From NCBI GenBank assembly GCA_001941065.1, contig MSHJ01000016.1, positions 62,001 to 126,000 on the forward strand: a stretch of 64,000 nt of DNA. Reading direction: 5' to 3'. The position numbers were made by a program, and so were the translations under genes. Every line of letters starts with the position of its first letter. Position 1 is the stretch's first letter. The stretch comes from Alistipes sp. Zagget8. GTDB lineage: Bacteria > Bacteroidota > Bacteroidia > Bacteroidales > Rikenellaceae. Positions 1-8,978 of this stretch are shown here, piece after piece. Below the pieces are notes generated by a model that did no database searches, was not told where the DNA came from, and saw nothing but the letters and a program-made list of their open reading frames with translations.

Positions 1-413
1 GATTGTCGAGGCGCCGGAAAATAAAGCATCAGCAATAAGGAAAATATGAATATTGCAAAGCCTGCATTCAGCCTCAACCTCTTAAATATGAGGACTAATA
101 TAATTGCCGCTGTCCCCCAAACGGCACATCTCCAGATATAGTAACTTTCCGGCAATACTTTTATTAACCAATAATAAAAAGGCTCAATATGAATATTATA
201 ATTTGAGTGCCGTAAATCAGCATATAGACTTTCATAATGCAAAAAATCACCGGCACAAAAACCGAAAGTTGAAAATAGGATTATGACAATGCAGAATCCC
301 CCAAACGTACCATTCCGTTCCGTATTCCTTTTTATCTGCCCCCGATAGTAAAATAGAATGGCAAGCCAGATAATAAGGTTAAAACAGATATCCCAAGAAG
401 TGATTTGCTCCAT
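1..413 (-). CDS. EpsG-like polysaccharide polymerase, N-terminal part (runs off window)
   Basis: An open frame starts with ATG at 413-411 and stays open for 137 codons to the window edge, so the C-terminal part is missing. The visible protein is hydrophobic, with membrane segments near residues 10-22, 40-52 and 100-135, and holds the motif IEPFYYWLIK around residue 77, which resembles the E-P-x-Y core of the EpsG/Wzy-like family that polymerises repeat units at the inner membrane. It starts 6 bp after the stop of the upstream acyltransferase, so it is the next gene of the capsule operon. A polymerase is expected in such a locus and no other candidate is seen. Family assignment rests on my recognition of a partial sequence and is moderate; the coding call is strong. 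Confidence 0.65.
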   Translation of the reverse strand, partial: MEQITSWDICFNLIIWLAILFYYRGQIKRNTERNGTFGGFCIVIILFSTFGFCAGDFLHYESLYADLRHSNYNIHIEPFYYWLIKVLPESYYIWRCAVWGTAAIILVLIFKRLRLNAGFAIFIFSLLLMLYFPAPRQ

Positions 414-419
414 TACTTA

Positions 420-1445
420 TCAAAAAAGAAATTTCGTCACTCTACATCTATTCAATAAATAGCTAAGGCAATAAGAACAGACGAACACCAAAAGGAATCC
501 GAGCCAGGGAACCATATAGTCCGGAAATCTCAACAGCACATCAGAGCGATAATAAATCAATCGTAAGAGTATTTCCTGAAAAATATAAATCCCAAAAGAA
601 TATATTGCGATTGAATGAATAATATTGCAGGCCGATCTTTTAACCTGCAAATGATATCCGATATAATAATATATGATAACAGCTAATATTGAATAGCATA
701 AGCGAAGCATCGTACGAATATGAATCACAACAGTTTTTTTCACAATAGGAGTTGTATCATCGACTTGTAGCCATCGAGCTATTACCATTGTTGAAACGAC
801 AAACAGAATAGCATATACCATTAATACCAATATGAATCGATTCGCCGTCAACCACTTTTGGACTTTTTGCCTATTATTGAAAAACAAGACGCCCAAATGG
901 AAGAAAAAACAATAGTACAGACTGATTTTAATGACAGGTATTGCAGGGTATGGAAGCGTACATAAGTATGCAAAAATCAATAAATATTTATTACTTATCT
1001 TCTGTCCCAAATACAGTTCAAAGACGAAACACCAAAATAACATCGGCAAAAACCAGAGATGACCTATCCCGTTTAGCAGCATGATGATTGTGTTGCATAA
1101 TCGCCCATGGTTATAATTAAAAATTAGAATTATAACCAATCCCCATTTTATGGCCGGGACATATAATCGTTTAATTTTTTTTATTATTATAGTCCTGTGA
1201 TCTTGTTTTTTTCGGAGCCCAAAGGCAAAAATATAGCCGGCGATCATTACGAACGCCTCGAGCATTCCGCTGTATGCAACCTTCCCGATCCAATAATAAA
1301 ACACATTGTCAGAATCATGATTCGGAAGTGCATCCCATCCGAATGCATACGGGGCAAATGCATGATATAAAACGAGCATAATAACCACCAGGCATCGCAT
1401 TATATCTATTTCCGGCAACCAAATTCTATTCAATGGTCCCTGCAT
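420..1445 (-). CDS. Membrane acyltransferase (Acyltransferase_3/OafA-like)
   Basis: This 341-aa polytopic membrane protein has about ten hydrophobic segments. The N-terminus (WLPEIDIMRCLVVIMLVLYH) matches the start of acyltransferase-3 proteins, which place acetyl or similar groups on surface polysaccharide sugars; the conserved His lies at the end of the first membrane segment (YHAF). Its ATG directly follows the stop codon of the glycosyltransferase gene, so the two are probably translationally coupled. The strain-specific substrate cannot be read from sequence. Base composition is AT-richer than the housekeeping region, as in the rest of the distal capsule locus, consistent with horizontal exchange of capsule genes. 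Confidence 0.8.
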   Translation of the reverse strand: MQGPLNRIWLPEIDIMRCLVVIMLVLYHAFAPYAFGWDALPNHDSDNVFYYWIGKVAYSGMLEAFVMIAGYIFAFGLRKKQDHRTIIIKKIKRLYVPAIKWGLVIILIFNYNHGRLCNTIIMLLNGIGHLWFLPMLFWCFVFELYLGQKISNKYLLIFAYLCTLPYPAIPVIKISLYYCFFFHLGVLFFNNRQKVQKWLTANRFILVLMVYAILFVVSTMVIARWLQVDDTTPIVKKTVVIHIRTMLRLCYSILAVIIYYYIGYHLQVKRSACNIIHSIAIYSFGIYIFQEILLRLIYYRSDVLLRFPDYMVPWLGFLLVFVCSYCLSYLLNRCRVTKFLF

Positions 1446-2438
1446 CTATTTTCTATGTTTAAGTTTTCGGACAAATCTTAAAACAGACAATGGTGTAAAA
1501 AAACGAAGGTATAAGAAAACACCTGCGACTTTCATTACTTCACTCATATTGGGTCTACCGATGATATCGCATAAGACGACATCCTGAAAATAAGTTCTCG
1601 ATTGTTTAAAATATGCCAAATCGCCATACAATGCGATTGACGCCATAATCCCAGATTTGAAATAGCGGAATGCCCGATTCGAAGAATGATCCATTACATG
1701 TAACTCTCTGAATTCATCCATTTGCTCGATCAAATGCATCGCATTAATTTGATGCGAGAGACTCATTTTCACCGAGGTATATGAATTGGGATTACCGAGA
1801 TCGTAATAATAGAACCCCTGCGGAATATAAGCCAACTTTTGAGCAAAAAACATCAAACGATACATGACCGACAGATCTTCACGCATATTCAGCCCTTCGA
1901 TCGGGTATATATCATGGTCTGTATAAAGTGAATGTCTTATGAGTTTATTCGATAACGAAGAATGAACCTCCCCAGTTAATACTTGCCTCATACACTCCAT
2001 AGGTTCTAAGGAGGGATTCGTCGATATTTGACAAATACAATCAGAATAAACACAAAAAAAGTCGCAGATAGTAATATCAGCGTGTTCTTTTTCTGCCAAC
2101 TCCACCATACTGAACAGCATATTCTTATTTAGATAGTCATCGCTGTCACAGTTAAGAATATAATCACCCGTAGCTGAACGCAGGCCGGTAAGACGGGCTG
2201 CCGCTAATCCTCTATTTTGTAAATGTCCTATTATTTTCGTTTGTCGCCATCGATTAGGATAATCCTCCAACACATTTTTCAGGATATCCATACTACTATC
2301 CAGCGTACAATCATTCACGAAAATAATTTCGAGATTTTTGTAAGTCTGTTCAAAAATAGACCGGACACACCTCTCGATATACTTTTCGACATTGTATATC
2401 GGAACTATAACAGAAACTAAAGGATGGCTATCAACCAT
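1446..2438 (-). CDS. Glycosyltransferase family 2
   Basis: This 330-aa protein has a GT-A fold N-terminus: VSVIVPIYNVEKYIERCVRS at residues 8-27, the sugar-nucleotide segment EIIFVNDCTLDSS, and the metal-binding region with NCDSDDYL near residue 95. Such enzymes transfer one sugar from a nucleotide donor to the growing lipid-linked repeat unit on the cytoplasmic face. The C-terminus is basic and has one amphipathic stretch (VAGVFLYLRFFTPLSVLRFV) that could touch the membrane. It overlaps the start region of the upstream acyltransferase's end by 8 bp and abuts the next acyltransferase. It is the only recognisable repeat-unit glycosyltransferase in the visible part besides the initiating enzyme, so more should lie beyond position 1. 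Confidence 0.9.
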   Translation of the reverse strand: MVDSHPLVSVIVPIYNVEKYIERCVRSIFEQTYKNLEIIFVNDCTLDSSMDILKNVLEDYPNRWRQTKIIGHLQNRGLAAARLTGLRSATGDYILNCDSDDYLNKNMLFSMVELAEKEHADITICDFFCVYSDCICQISTNPSLEPMECMRQVLTGEVHSSLSNKLIRHSLYTDHDIYPIEGLNMREDLSVMYRLMFFAQKLAYIPQGFYYYDLGNPNSYTSVKMSLSHQINAMHLIEQMDEFRELHVMDHSSNRAFRYFKSGIMASIALYGDLAYFKQSRTYFQDVVLCDIIGRPNMSEVMKVAGVFLYLRFFTPLSVLRFVRKLKHRK

Positions 2439-3411
2439 TTTGCCTGAGAAGTTTTTTGACCTCCCGGTATCCGAGAGAAAGCAGATAAGATAAACTCAAC
2501 AAGAGAATAAATGCGGTTATCCCGGAAAATAGACCGTTGTAACTTTCATTGGAAAGAATATGCTGCTCAACAATACTCAATTTGATGTCGGGGAAAAAGG
2601 GATAATGCAACGCCATAATTGCGAGTGATTCTGTGCCAATCGAAGAGAGGAGAATGTTTACCCGGGTTCTAATCTGAAATATCGGCAGATTCAACATCAG
2701 CATAATTGCAGCTAAAGCCCCGACATAAAACACGACAAAATTCTTCGGGAACCACAACCATGCGATGTCCACCCGGGAATGCGTTATCCGATAAAACAAA
2801 ATAGCCGCTACGAACAATGAAACAAACAGGATTATCCAACCCTTGTTTTTAGTGTATACCCACCCTTTCTGATTCAAAAAATAGGCTGTGCTATAAAAAG
2901 GCAGAGAGCATGCAGCCTGACGAAGATAAAAAGGGAGTGTTACATCCCAAAGAACAAACCCTATCCCAATCGCATATGTGAAAATCAGGCGCCACAAACT
3001 GTTCTTGACGAGTCGGAAAAGAAAATAATAAAACACAGATATTAGGAACAGAGCATATAAAAACCACAACGGCCCATCGAATACCGCCAGGTTATAAATT
3101 GAAAATGCCTTGAACCGTTCTGCATACCCCCCCCCTAAAATACTGACTGACAAGAAGAAAAATATCGAATATCCAATTGCCGGAAAGATCAGCGTTTTCA
3201 TTTTTCGCCAAACAAAATTCGGCTTACTGGAAAAAAACAGTCCGGACAGGAAGAAAAACAGAGGTATATGAAAAATATAGATCTCTCGGATAAATATGCC
3301 CACACAATGTCCCCAGACAACCAGTATAATACCTATTCCTTTTAGTACATCGATGCGTAAATCCCGGGCTCCCATTCTATGATCGACTGATATATTCACA
3401 CCTACTTCCAT
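2431..3411 (-). CDS. Membrane acyltransferase (acetyltransferase of surface sugars)
   Basis: This 326-aa, roughly ten-segment membrane protein has the acyltransferase-3 signature near its start: RIDVLKGIGIILVVWGHCVG at residues 19-38, with the conserved His in WGH. It probably O-acylates a capsule sugar. It overlaps both neighbours (10 bp with the Fe-S gene upstream, 8 bp with the glycosyltransferase downstream), showing a tight operon. A run of nine G on the coding strand (plus-strand C9 at 3127-3135) encodes three glycines at about residue 92; the present length is in frame, but gain or loss of one G would truncate the protein. The alternative name, fucose 4-O-acetylase-like protein, fits equally well. 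Confidence 0.8.
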   Translation of the reverse strand: MEVGVNISVDHRMGARDLRIDVLKGIGIILVVWGHCVGIFIREIYIFHIPLFFFLSGLFFSSKPNFVWRKMKTLIFPAIGYSIFFFLSVSILGGGYAERFKAFSIYNLAVFDGPLWFLYALFLISVFYYFLFRLVKNSLWRLIFTYAIGIGFVLWDVTLPFYLRQAACSLPFYSTAYFLNQKGWVYTKNKGWIILFVSLFVAAILFYRITHSRVDIAWLWFPKNFVVFYVGALAAIMLMLNLPIFQIRTRVNILLSSIGTESLAIMALHYPFFPDIKLSIVEQHILSNESYNGLFSGITAFILLLSLSYLLSLGYREVKKLLRQNG

Positions 3412-4559
3412 ATTCCGATTATTTTAAGGATCTTTCCGACAATCTTTTTGATTCGAATGATCGGCGTGTTGAAGAATTTTGCATAAACACGCTCTATAGG
3501 GTCATTGAATAATGATTCTATCGCTTTCTCACGATCTTTGGGCCGGATAGAGGGTGCGTATAATTGATGGTTGCCACGAGTCTCGTTCCAATCTCGATAA
3601 TCAAAGTCGGCGTCAACAGTTATATTCTTAAAAAGATCCTGTCCTTTTTCGGTATTGGTTAAAACCAAAGAACATCCGTTTTTCACGTCATACGGGAACT
3701 CCCGTCGCGTTCCAATTCCCCAAAAATCGGCTATTGTGACATCCGACACCCGTTCCGGAGATGTATACTGGCAGGAATAACAGCACGGACGATGAAGACG
3801 TCCGGAAAGGAATAATAACAAATAGACACGATCCTCATTTTCACACAAAATACGCCGCCCTGCATGTTCAAAAGAGGGGTCCAAACCCCAATTTTCGGTT
3901 TGTCGGAAACGAAAATTACGAATGTGGGGGGGGTATTTAGACCTCGGTACTGCTAATTTTTCCAAATATATCTTGAACATTCCAACCGACGGCGTACCGT
4001 GACAAACCAGATCGACAGTATAGAGACGTTCAAAATCCGCACATCCAAGGAATCGGATAAGACCGGCAATCTGACACGGAGTTCCCGTATAAAGGACATA
4101 CTTTCCATCCTCTAAGTCCGTTTTTACCTGCCGGAACGTACTGTTCGTATTACTTTGGGCATATTTCGAACCGCGAAGAACGGCGAGTTCCTCTTTTCTG
4201 GATACACGGACATGGCAAACATCGAACGCATCTGTCATCATTGCCCCATAGATTACACCACCCCGATCTATAATCCAACACGCCATTAAGCTGAAAGCAC
4301 CTCCGGAGGTACTTTCCAGGAGTATTTTCCGGTCCTTATGGACAAGAGCAATCGGCCGATCAGCCTTATCATGTTTAGGAATAGGATTAATAACCGGACA
4401 GGCCCTTTGACAAAGACGGCATTCGACACAAAGATTGGCATCAATAACCGGCCGAAGAAATTTTTCGCCATCCTCTTGCATAGAAATAGCCTCTCGGGGA
4501 CAACAGTTATAACAAGCCCCGCAACCGGTACATTTTTCAGCAGAACAAAGCTCCACCAT
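3402..4559 (-). CDS. 4Fe-4S protein with F420 hydrogenase/dehydrogenase beta-subunit domain
   Basis: This 385-aa protein begins with two ferredoxin-like clusters: C10-C13-C16-C20 and a second CVECRLCQRACP motif near residues 44-55. The rest matches the F420 hydrogenase/dehydrogenase beta-subunit N and C domains, including HKDRKILLESTSGGAFSLMA and the VLYTGTPCQIAGL segment. Proteins of this kind often sit beside polysaccharide pyruvyl transferases in Bacteroidetes capsule loci. The electron donor and sugar substrate are unknown, and Bacteroidetes are not known to make F420, so a redox or reductive sugar-modifying role is only an inference. It lies 3 bp from the pyruvyl transferase gene. A plus-strand G8 run at 3926-3933 lies in the coding sequence (two prolines) and is in frame here. 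Confidence 0.85.
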   Translation of the reverse strand: MVELCSAEKCTGCGACYNCCPREAISMQEDGEKFLRPVIDANLCVECRLCQRACPVINPIPKHDKADRPIALVHKDRKILLESTSGGAFSLMACWIIDRGGVIYGAMMTDAFDVCHVRVSRKEELAVLRGSKYAQSNTNSTFRQVKTDLEDGKYVLYTGTPCQIAGLIRFLGCADFERLYTVDLVCHGTPSVGMFKIYLEKLAVPRSKYPPHIRNFRFRQTENWGLDPSFEHAGRRILCENEDRVYLLLFLSGRLHRPCCYSCQYTSPERVSDVTIADFWGIGTRREFPYDVKNGCSLVLTNTEKGQDLFKNITVDADFDYRDWNETRGNHQLYAPSIRPKDREKAIESLFNDPIERVYAKFFNTPIIRIKKIVGKILKIIGIWK

Positions 4560-4562
4560 CGC

Positions 4563-5672
4563 TTATTTTTCTATCGCATGTTTAAGAAATGCAAGGCTCG
4601 CTTTCCTCTCCCTTTCCAAAAAGCGAGAGGCTGCCGAGAAATCACAACAATACAAATTCTCAACTTTCGCAGCAATATTGTCTCCCGATATGACGTGATC
4701 CATGAGTCCCATATTCTCCAAAAAAGTCCTCATCCGGTTATCTTTATCTCCGTCGACAGCCAGAAACGGCTTTTCAAACAATGCAGAAAAGACAACGGCA
4801 TGAAAAGAACCGCAAAGCACGAGTTTTGCATTTATCAGTATGTTAAGGAACTCCCACGGCCCCGCTGCCAAATACTTTTTGACATACGGATATTTAAGCA
4901 TTTGCGGCGCATACAATGTTGTATAGATGGGTAATCCGGTCTTGATATGCAATTCTTTGGCTATATCAAAAACACGTTTTTTATATCCGGCTCCGGGAAC
5001 ATACACCAAAATATACTCTTGCTTGATCAAAGGTCGGGAATCGAAATACTTCAACCAGCCATTCTTCGATAACAATAACACAGGATCAAGTGTCGTATAT
5101 ATCGGTCCCGGAACAAGTTGCTCAACCAAACTTTTCGTCCCGGTTTCCCGCACCGATATATCAGAAAAGGAAGACAGATAGCTTTTTATTCTATCATACT
5201 GACTTACTTGCCTTTTCGCATCCGGTCCCATGCTCACGGCGTATGATATTTTTTTTCTGGTTTCAACAAAAGGCAGATAATAACTCCAATCGAAATCAAT
5301 CGGAGCGGTATTCCAGATTTGATCGCCCCCGGCAATATAGCAGTCAAAATCCAGATTTGCTCCTTCTATCGCGCTTAACGATGAACTCTCCTCTGTCAAG
5401 GACAATTCATCCGACAAAAACCGTTCAAACAATTCATACTTCCTGTCCAAATCCGGTTTAAACGGGGCATACAGCACATTGTGCAGGACTTGTCTTAAAA
5501 AGGTTCTTTTCGGCGCAAAAGGGCGGGAATAGAGTCTTTTCTGACGGTCGGTTCGCAAATTGATAATTCTATTTTCATGTCCCAATTCTCTAATTATATG
5601 CTGCAATGCATAAGCCTGAAGCATTGAACCATAGTTATGAGCAGCATGAAAGGTTATAGTCGCCGTCTTCAT
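4563..5672 (-). CDS. Polysaccharide pyruvyl transferase family protein
   Basis: This 369-aa protein belongs to the CsaB-like pyruvyl transferase family, which puts ketal-linked pyruvate on cell-surface sugars using phosphoenolpyruvate. Recognisable parts are the N-terminal NYGSMLQAYALQHIIRELGH (residues 13-32), DCYIAGGDQIWN near residue 110, and the C-terminal nucleotide/PEP-binding-like segment LVLCGSFHAVVFSALFEKPF. It lies between the flippase and Fe-S genes with gaps of only 3-4 bp. Pyruvylation would add a negative charge to the capsule, in addition to ManNAcA predicted from wecB/wecC. The family is clear; the acceptor sugar is unknown. Confidence 0.88.
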   Translation of the reverse strand: MKTATITFHAAHNYGSMLQAYALQHIIRELGHENRIINLRTDRQKRLYSRPFAPKRTFLRQVLHNVLYAPFKPDLDRKYELFERFLSDELSLTEESSSLSAIEGANLDFDCYIAGGDQIWNTAPIDFDWSYYLPFVETRKKISYAVSMGPDAKRQVSQYDRIKSYLSSFSDISVRETGTKSLVEQLVPGPIYTTLDPVLLLSKNGWLKYFDSRPLIKQEYILVYVPGAGYKKRVFDIAKELHIKTGLPIYTTLYAPQMLKYPYVKKYLAAGPWEFLNILINAKLVLCGSFHAVVFSALFEKPFLAVDGDKDNRMRTFLENMGLMDHVISGDNIAAKVENLYCCDFSAASRFLERERKASLAFLKHAIEK

Positions 5673-5676
5673 TATA

Positions 5677-7200
5677 TTAAACCATCTGGATAATCTTATG
5701 AATAACTTTGTTGAAATATTCTTTTTCTCGTGGCTTCAAACCAACAATATAGATTATTATTATGGTACATGCCAATGCCAGGAATATGGATGACAACAGC
5801 CCGTACCAAGTTGGAATCGAGTGATAAACAATATATGGAATCGGGAATGAAAGCAATGCCACAATAGTTGCAATCAATAATACCTCTTTCATGTAACGAG
5901 ATACAGGAAATGCATACAATCGGCGAATATATACTATTCTCACAATCGAGGTAATCACATTGAGAAACACCCTGACAATCAAAACTAACTCAGGCAATTC
6001 AAAAAATTTGAGCGCGATATATGCTATTGGCAGATTTAACAGAATGAAAAAACTCATCAGTAATTGATAATTCCGAATTCTTCCGGTTGCCTGTACGGAT
6101 ACCCACAACGGTCCCTGTAAAGCATCGATCAGCGAGAATACGATCATCCAACGACAAAACTGTATGGTATAATCCGGGACTTGCCCCAGCCAAATTCGAA
6201 GAATCTCCGGACAACAGACGAAGACCGGTAATGCCAACAAGAACAGCAAAAAAAAAGAGTACTTAGACGTACCGAGGATCAAATTAGTAAAATATTCCCG
6301 TTCACCTGCCGCATACGATTTTACAATTTGAGGATTAAATGCCGTTTGAAAATTGCTGACAAAATGGTATATCGCAGCGTTGACCTGATTCGCAAATCCC
6401 ATTGCAGCATTTATCGCAACCCCAAAGAACACATTTAGTAAAATGTTCAAACCTTGATTTGCTCCCATATTAGCAATGGCCCCAAACAAACTCCATCCAG
6501 AGAATCCGGCGATTGTACAATAACGAGATCTGTTATATTCAAAACAATATCTATAAATACTGAAACACTTACGGCAAAAAAAGTAATATCCAATAAATAC
6601 GACGAGAGCCGTCACGGATAGAAGTATAGAATATGAAATAAGCCGATCAGCAAATAAGTAAACCAGATATGCAACGATCAATTTTAGAATTACTTCTAAA
6701 ATACTGACATAAGCATAGAAGGACATTCGTTCATGTGCTATGATCAAGGCGTTATAGGAGGCCTGCACAATACCTATTGCTGCCGTTATGACAGAAAACT
6801 GGTACACCCAATTGGCCGCAAGTTCTCGACCTCCCGGAATATTTATATACGAGTTGAGAAACCACAATCCGACAGTTTCAGCCAGTAAAATAAATAAAAA
6901 GGCAATTGCTATATGGATATTTAAACTGGTCGAAAATACTTTTTGAGCCTCCTCCAGATTATTACGTCCCAGTTCATAATTTAGGAATCGTTGCGTGGAA
7001 GAGACCATCGCACTGTTTATGAACGTGAATAGCGCAACAACCCCTCCGACAATATTATATAAGCCAAAATCGTCAACCCCAAGAGCCTGCAAGATAATGC
7101 GGGAAGTATATAAATTAACTCCCATCATCACAAACATCCTAATGTAGAGCATTAAGGTGTTTTTGGCAATGCGCTTGTTGTTAACTGATATATCAGCCAT
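5677..7200 (-). CDS. Wzx-like lipopolysaccharide/capsule flippase
   Basis: This 507-aa integral membrane protein has about fourteen hydrophobic segments and belongs to the MOP/MATE-like polysaccharide exporter superfamily. The N-terminus (NTLMLYIRMFVMMGVNLYTS) followed by LGVDDFGLYNIVGGVVALF is typical of Bacteroidetes Wzx proteins. It would flip the undecaprenyl-linked repeat unit across the inner membrane for Wzy-type polymerisation, which agrees with the EpsG-like gene further down the operon. It follows wecB by 17 bp. It has no soluble domain and length is normal for the family. Confidence 0.9.
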   Translation of the reverse strand: MADISVNNKRIAKNTLMLYIRMFVMMGVNLYTSRIILQALGVDDFGLYNIVGGVVALFTFINSAMVSSTQRFLNYELGRNNLEEAQKVFSTSLNIHIAIAFLFILLAETVGLWFLNSYINIPGGRELAANWVYQFSVITAAIGIVQASYNALIIAHERMSFYAYVSILEVILKLIVAYLVYLFADRLISYSILLSVTALVVFIGYYFFCRKCFSIYRYCFEYNRSRYCTIAGFSGWSLFGAIANMGANQGLNILLNVFFGVAINAAMGFANQVNAAIYHFVSNFQTAFNPQIVKSYAAGEREYFTNLILGTSKYSFFLLFLLALPVFVCCPEILRIWLGQVPDYTIQFCRWMIVFSLIDALQGPLWVSVQATGRIRNYQLLMSFFILLNLPIAYIALKFFELPELVLIVRVFLNVITSIVRIVYIRRLYAFPVSRYMKEVLLIATIVALLSFPIPYIVYHSIPTWYGLLSSIFLALACTIIIIYIVGLKPREKEYFNKVIHKIIQMV

Positions 7201-7217
7201 TATTCAGTCTCGTTTTA

Positions 7218-8366
7218 CTATAGGCTATTTACGATCCGGCTACATGCCAAACCGTCGCCATAGGGGTTCACCGCCTTACTCATACATTCGTAGGCGGCGG
7301 CATTGTCGAGCAACGCAGAAACCTCCAACATAATTTTGTCATAATCCATACCTACGAGCTTTACCGTGCCTGCCGACAAAGCCTCCGGGCGCTCAGTCGT
7401 ATCACGCATTACCAATACCGGCTTGCCCAATCCGGGGGCCTCTTCCTGAATGCCCCCGCTATCCGTCAAGATGATAGTCGTCTTTTCCATCAGATACACA
7501 AATGACAAGTACTCCAACGGCTCGATAAAGAACATATTTTTAAAATTCGACAGATCCTCACCGAACACCTCACGAATCGGTTTACGGACATTCGGATTCA
7601 AGTGCATCGGGTAAACAAAATCGACATCAGGGTATTTATTCGCCAGGTCCTTAATCGCCGTACACATCCGGATAAACCCATTTCCAAAATTTTCACGCCG
7701 ATGCCCCGTAATAAGCACTAACTTTCTTCCATTTGTCAAACGCGAGACATCATAACCTGCCGTTTCGAGTATTGCGGTCAATTCGCTATCCAGTTTCTTA
7801 CTTCTTTTAATTTTATCGACAACCATATAGAGCGCGTCAACCACAGTATTGCCTGTAACCATAATCTTCTCCTCCGCAACATTCTCTTTCAGCAAATTTT
7901 CGCGGCTGAGCGGTGTCGGGGCAAAATTATATGTCGCAATACGACTCGTCAGCTGGCGGTTGATCTCTTCAGGCCATGGACTATAAATATTATACGTCCT
8001 CAGACCTGCCTCGACGTGGGCGACCGGTATTTGCAGATAGAATGCAGCAAGCGCTGCTGCAGTAGAGGTCGTCGTATCGCCATGAACGAATACCACATCG
8101 GGTCGTACTTCTTTAAGCACCTCGCGCATCCCCAATAAGACGCGCGACGTAATATCATATAGATCTTGCCCCTGTTTCATAATATTGAGATCATAGTCAG
8201 GCGCTATTTCAAACAGTTGCAGGACCTGATCAAGCATTTCCCGGTGTTGCCCGGTGACACAAACAACCGTACGGTACCGTTCCGGATATCTCTGAAACTC
8301 CTTGACGAGCGGCGCCATCTTAATGGCCTCCGGACGTGTGCCGAAGACCAACATAACAGTTCTCAT
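7218..8366 (-). CDS. wecB: UDP-N-acetylglucosamine 2-epimerase (non-hydrolysing)
   Basis: This 382-aa enzyme interconverts UDP-GlcNAc and UDP-ManNAc in the cytoplasm. The N-terminus VMLVFGTRPEAIKMAPLVKE (residues 4-23), VTGQHREMLDQVL, VHGDTTTSTAAALAA and the C-terminal LTDSGGIQEEAPGLGKPVLV motif are diagnostic of non-hydrolysing 2-epimerases. With wecC in the same operon it makes UDP-ManNAcA, so the capsule probably contains this uronic acid. Most of the gene is more GC-rich than its downstream neighbours. The start ATG at 8366 lies 47 bp after the acetyltransferase stop. Confidence 0.96.
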   Translation of the reverse strand: MRTVMLVFGTRPEAIKMAPLVKEFQRYPERYRTVVCVTGQHREMLDQVLQLFEIAPDYDLNIMKQGQDLYDITSRVLLGMREVLKEVRPDVVFVHGDTTTSTAAALAAFYLQIPVAHVEAGLRTYNIYSPWPEEINRQLTSRIATYNFAPTPLSRENLLKENVAEEKIMVTGNTVVDALYMVVDKIKRSKKLDSELTAILETAGYDVSRLTNGRKLVLITGHRRENFGNGFIRMCTAIKDLANKYPDVDFVYPMHLNPNVRKPIREVFGEDLSNFKNMFFIEPLEYLSFVYLMEKTTIILTDSGGIQEEAPGLGKPVLVMRDTTERPEALSAGTVKLVGMDYDKIMLEVSALLDNAAAYECMSKAVNPYGDGLACSRIVNSL

Positions 8367-8413
8367 AACGACGATTTATTTATATTTCACAGACCTCAGC
8401 ATTCACAATTCGC

Positions 8414-8978
8414 TCACAACTCATATCTGTTGTGAACATATGCAGAATGGTCTTTATAAGAAATGACTTTAGCCGGCACTCCGGCGACAGTCGCTCCGGC
8501 CGGAACATCTTTCGTAACCACAGCCCCTGCTCCTATCGTGGCATTATCGCCAATGTGTACATTTTCCACGATACAAACCGATGGGCCGATATAGACATTA
8601 TCTCCGATAATAGCCGGAGTTCCCTTATTGCTGCCTATCGTCAGAAATTGACTGATGTTACAATTGTTTCCAATCACGGTTCTCCCATTTATCACGATAC
8701 CGATACCATGCCCGATATAAAATCCATATCCTATTTTTACAGTTGGAGGTATCTGTATCCCGTATTTCCTTGAGAGTCGATAACGCATGAATCGCGCGAA
8801 AGGGTACAAGGGAGTTTTGCAGGCGGATAAACGCAACCAGAAACCATAATTAAAACAATGGTTCCGCTTAAACAGTAAATAAGCGATTATTCTCCCCCCC
8901 CCCTCCGATTTTTCCGGTGTATCGCTGATAATCAGACCTTATATACCGAAAAATGTTTTGCATCATCTCTTTTTTCAT
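8414..8978 (-). CDS. Serine acetyltransferase-like hexapeptide acetyltransferase, frame broken at a G11 tract (phase-off or pseudogene)
   Basis: The intact part (8414-8836 from a TTG codon, 140 aa) is a left-handed beta-helix acetyltransferase with hexapeptide repeats (IGYGFYIGHGIGIVINGRTV, IGDNVYIGPSVCIVENVHIG). Homologues have an N-terminal helical part, and it can be found here. An ATG at 8978-8976 overlaps the wecC stop as ATGA and opens MKKEMMQNIFRYIRSDYQ, which runs into 11 G and stops at TAA after the tract. The second half continues in another frame as RYLLFKRNHCFNYGFWLRLS, joining the annotated part. With 10 or 13 G the two halves would form one protein of about 188 aa. So the gene is off by one G in this sequence, by slipped-strand phase variation, mutation or assembly error. 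It probably acetylates a capsule sugar or its precursor. Confidence 0.8.
8893..8903 (-). repeat. G11 homopolymer (C11 on plus strand) inside the acetyltransferase gene
   Basis: Eleven consecutive C on the plus strand lie 25-28 codons into the reconstructed acetyltransferase. The tract length sets the frame: 7, 10 or 13 give a full-length product, 11 does not. Its position early in a surface-sugar gene is typical of contingency loci. Confidence 0.85.

Noticed and set aside
104..286. Short plus-strand ORF at the left edge
   Set aside because: The opposite strand carries a continuous 137-codon membrane-protein frame (EpsG-like) in operon with the following genes.
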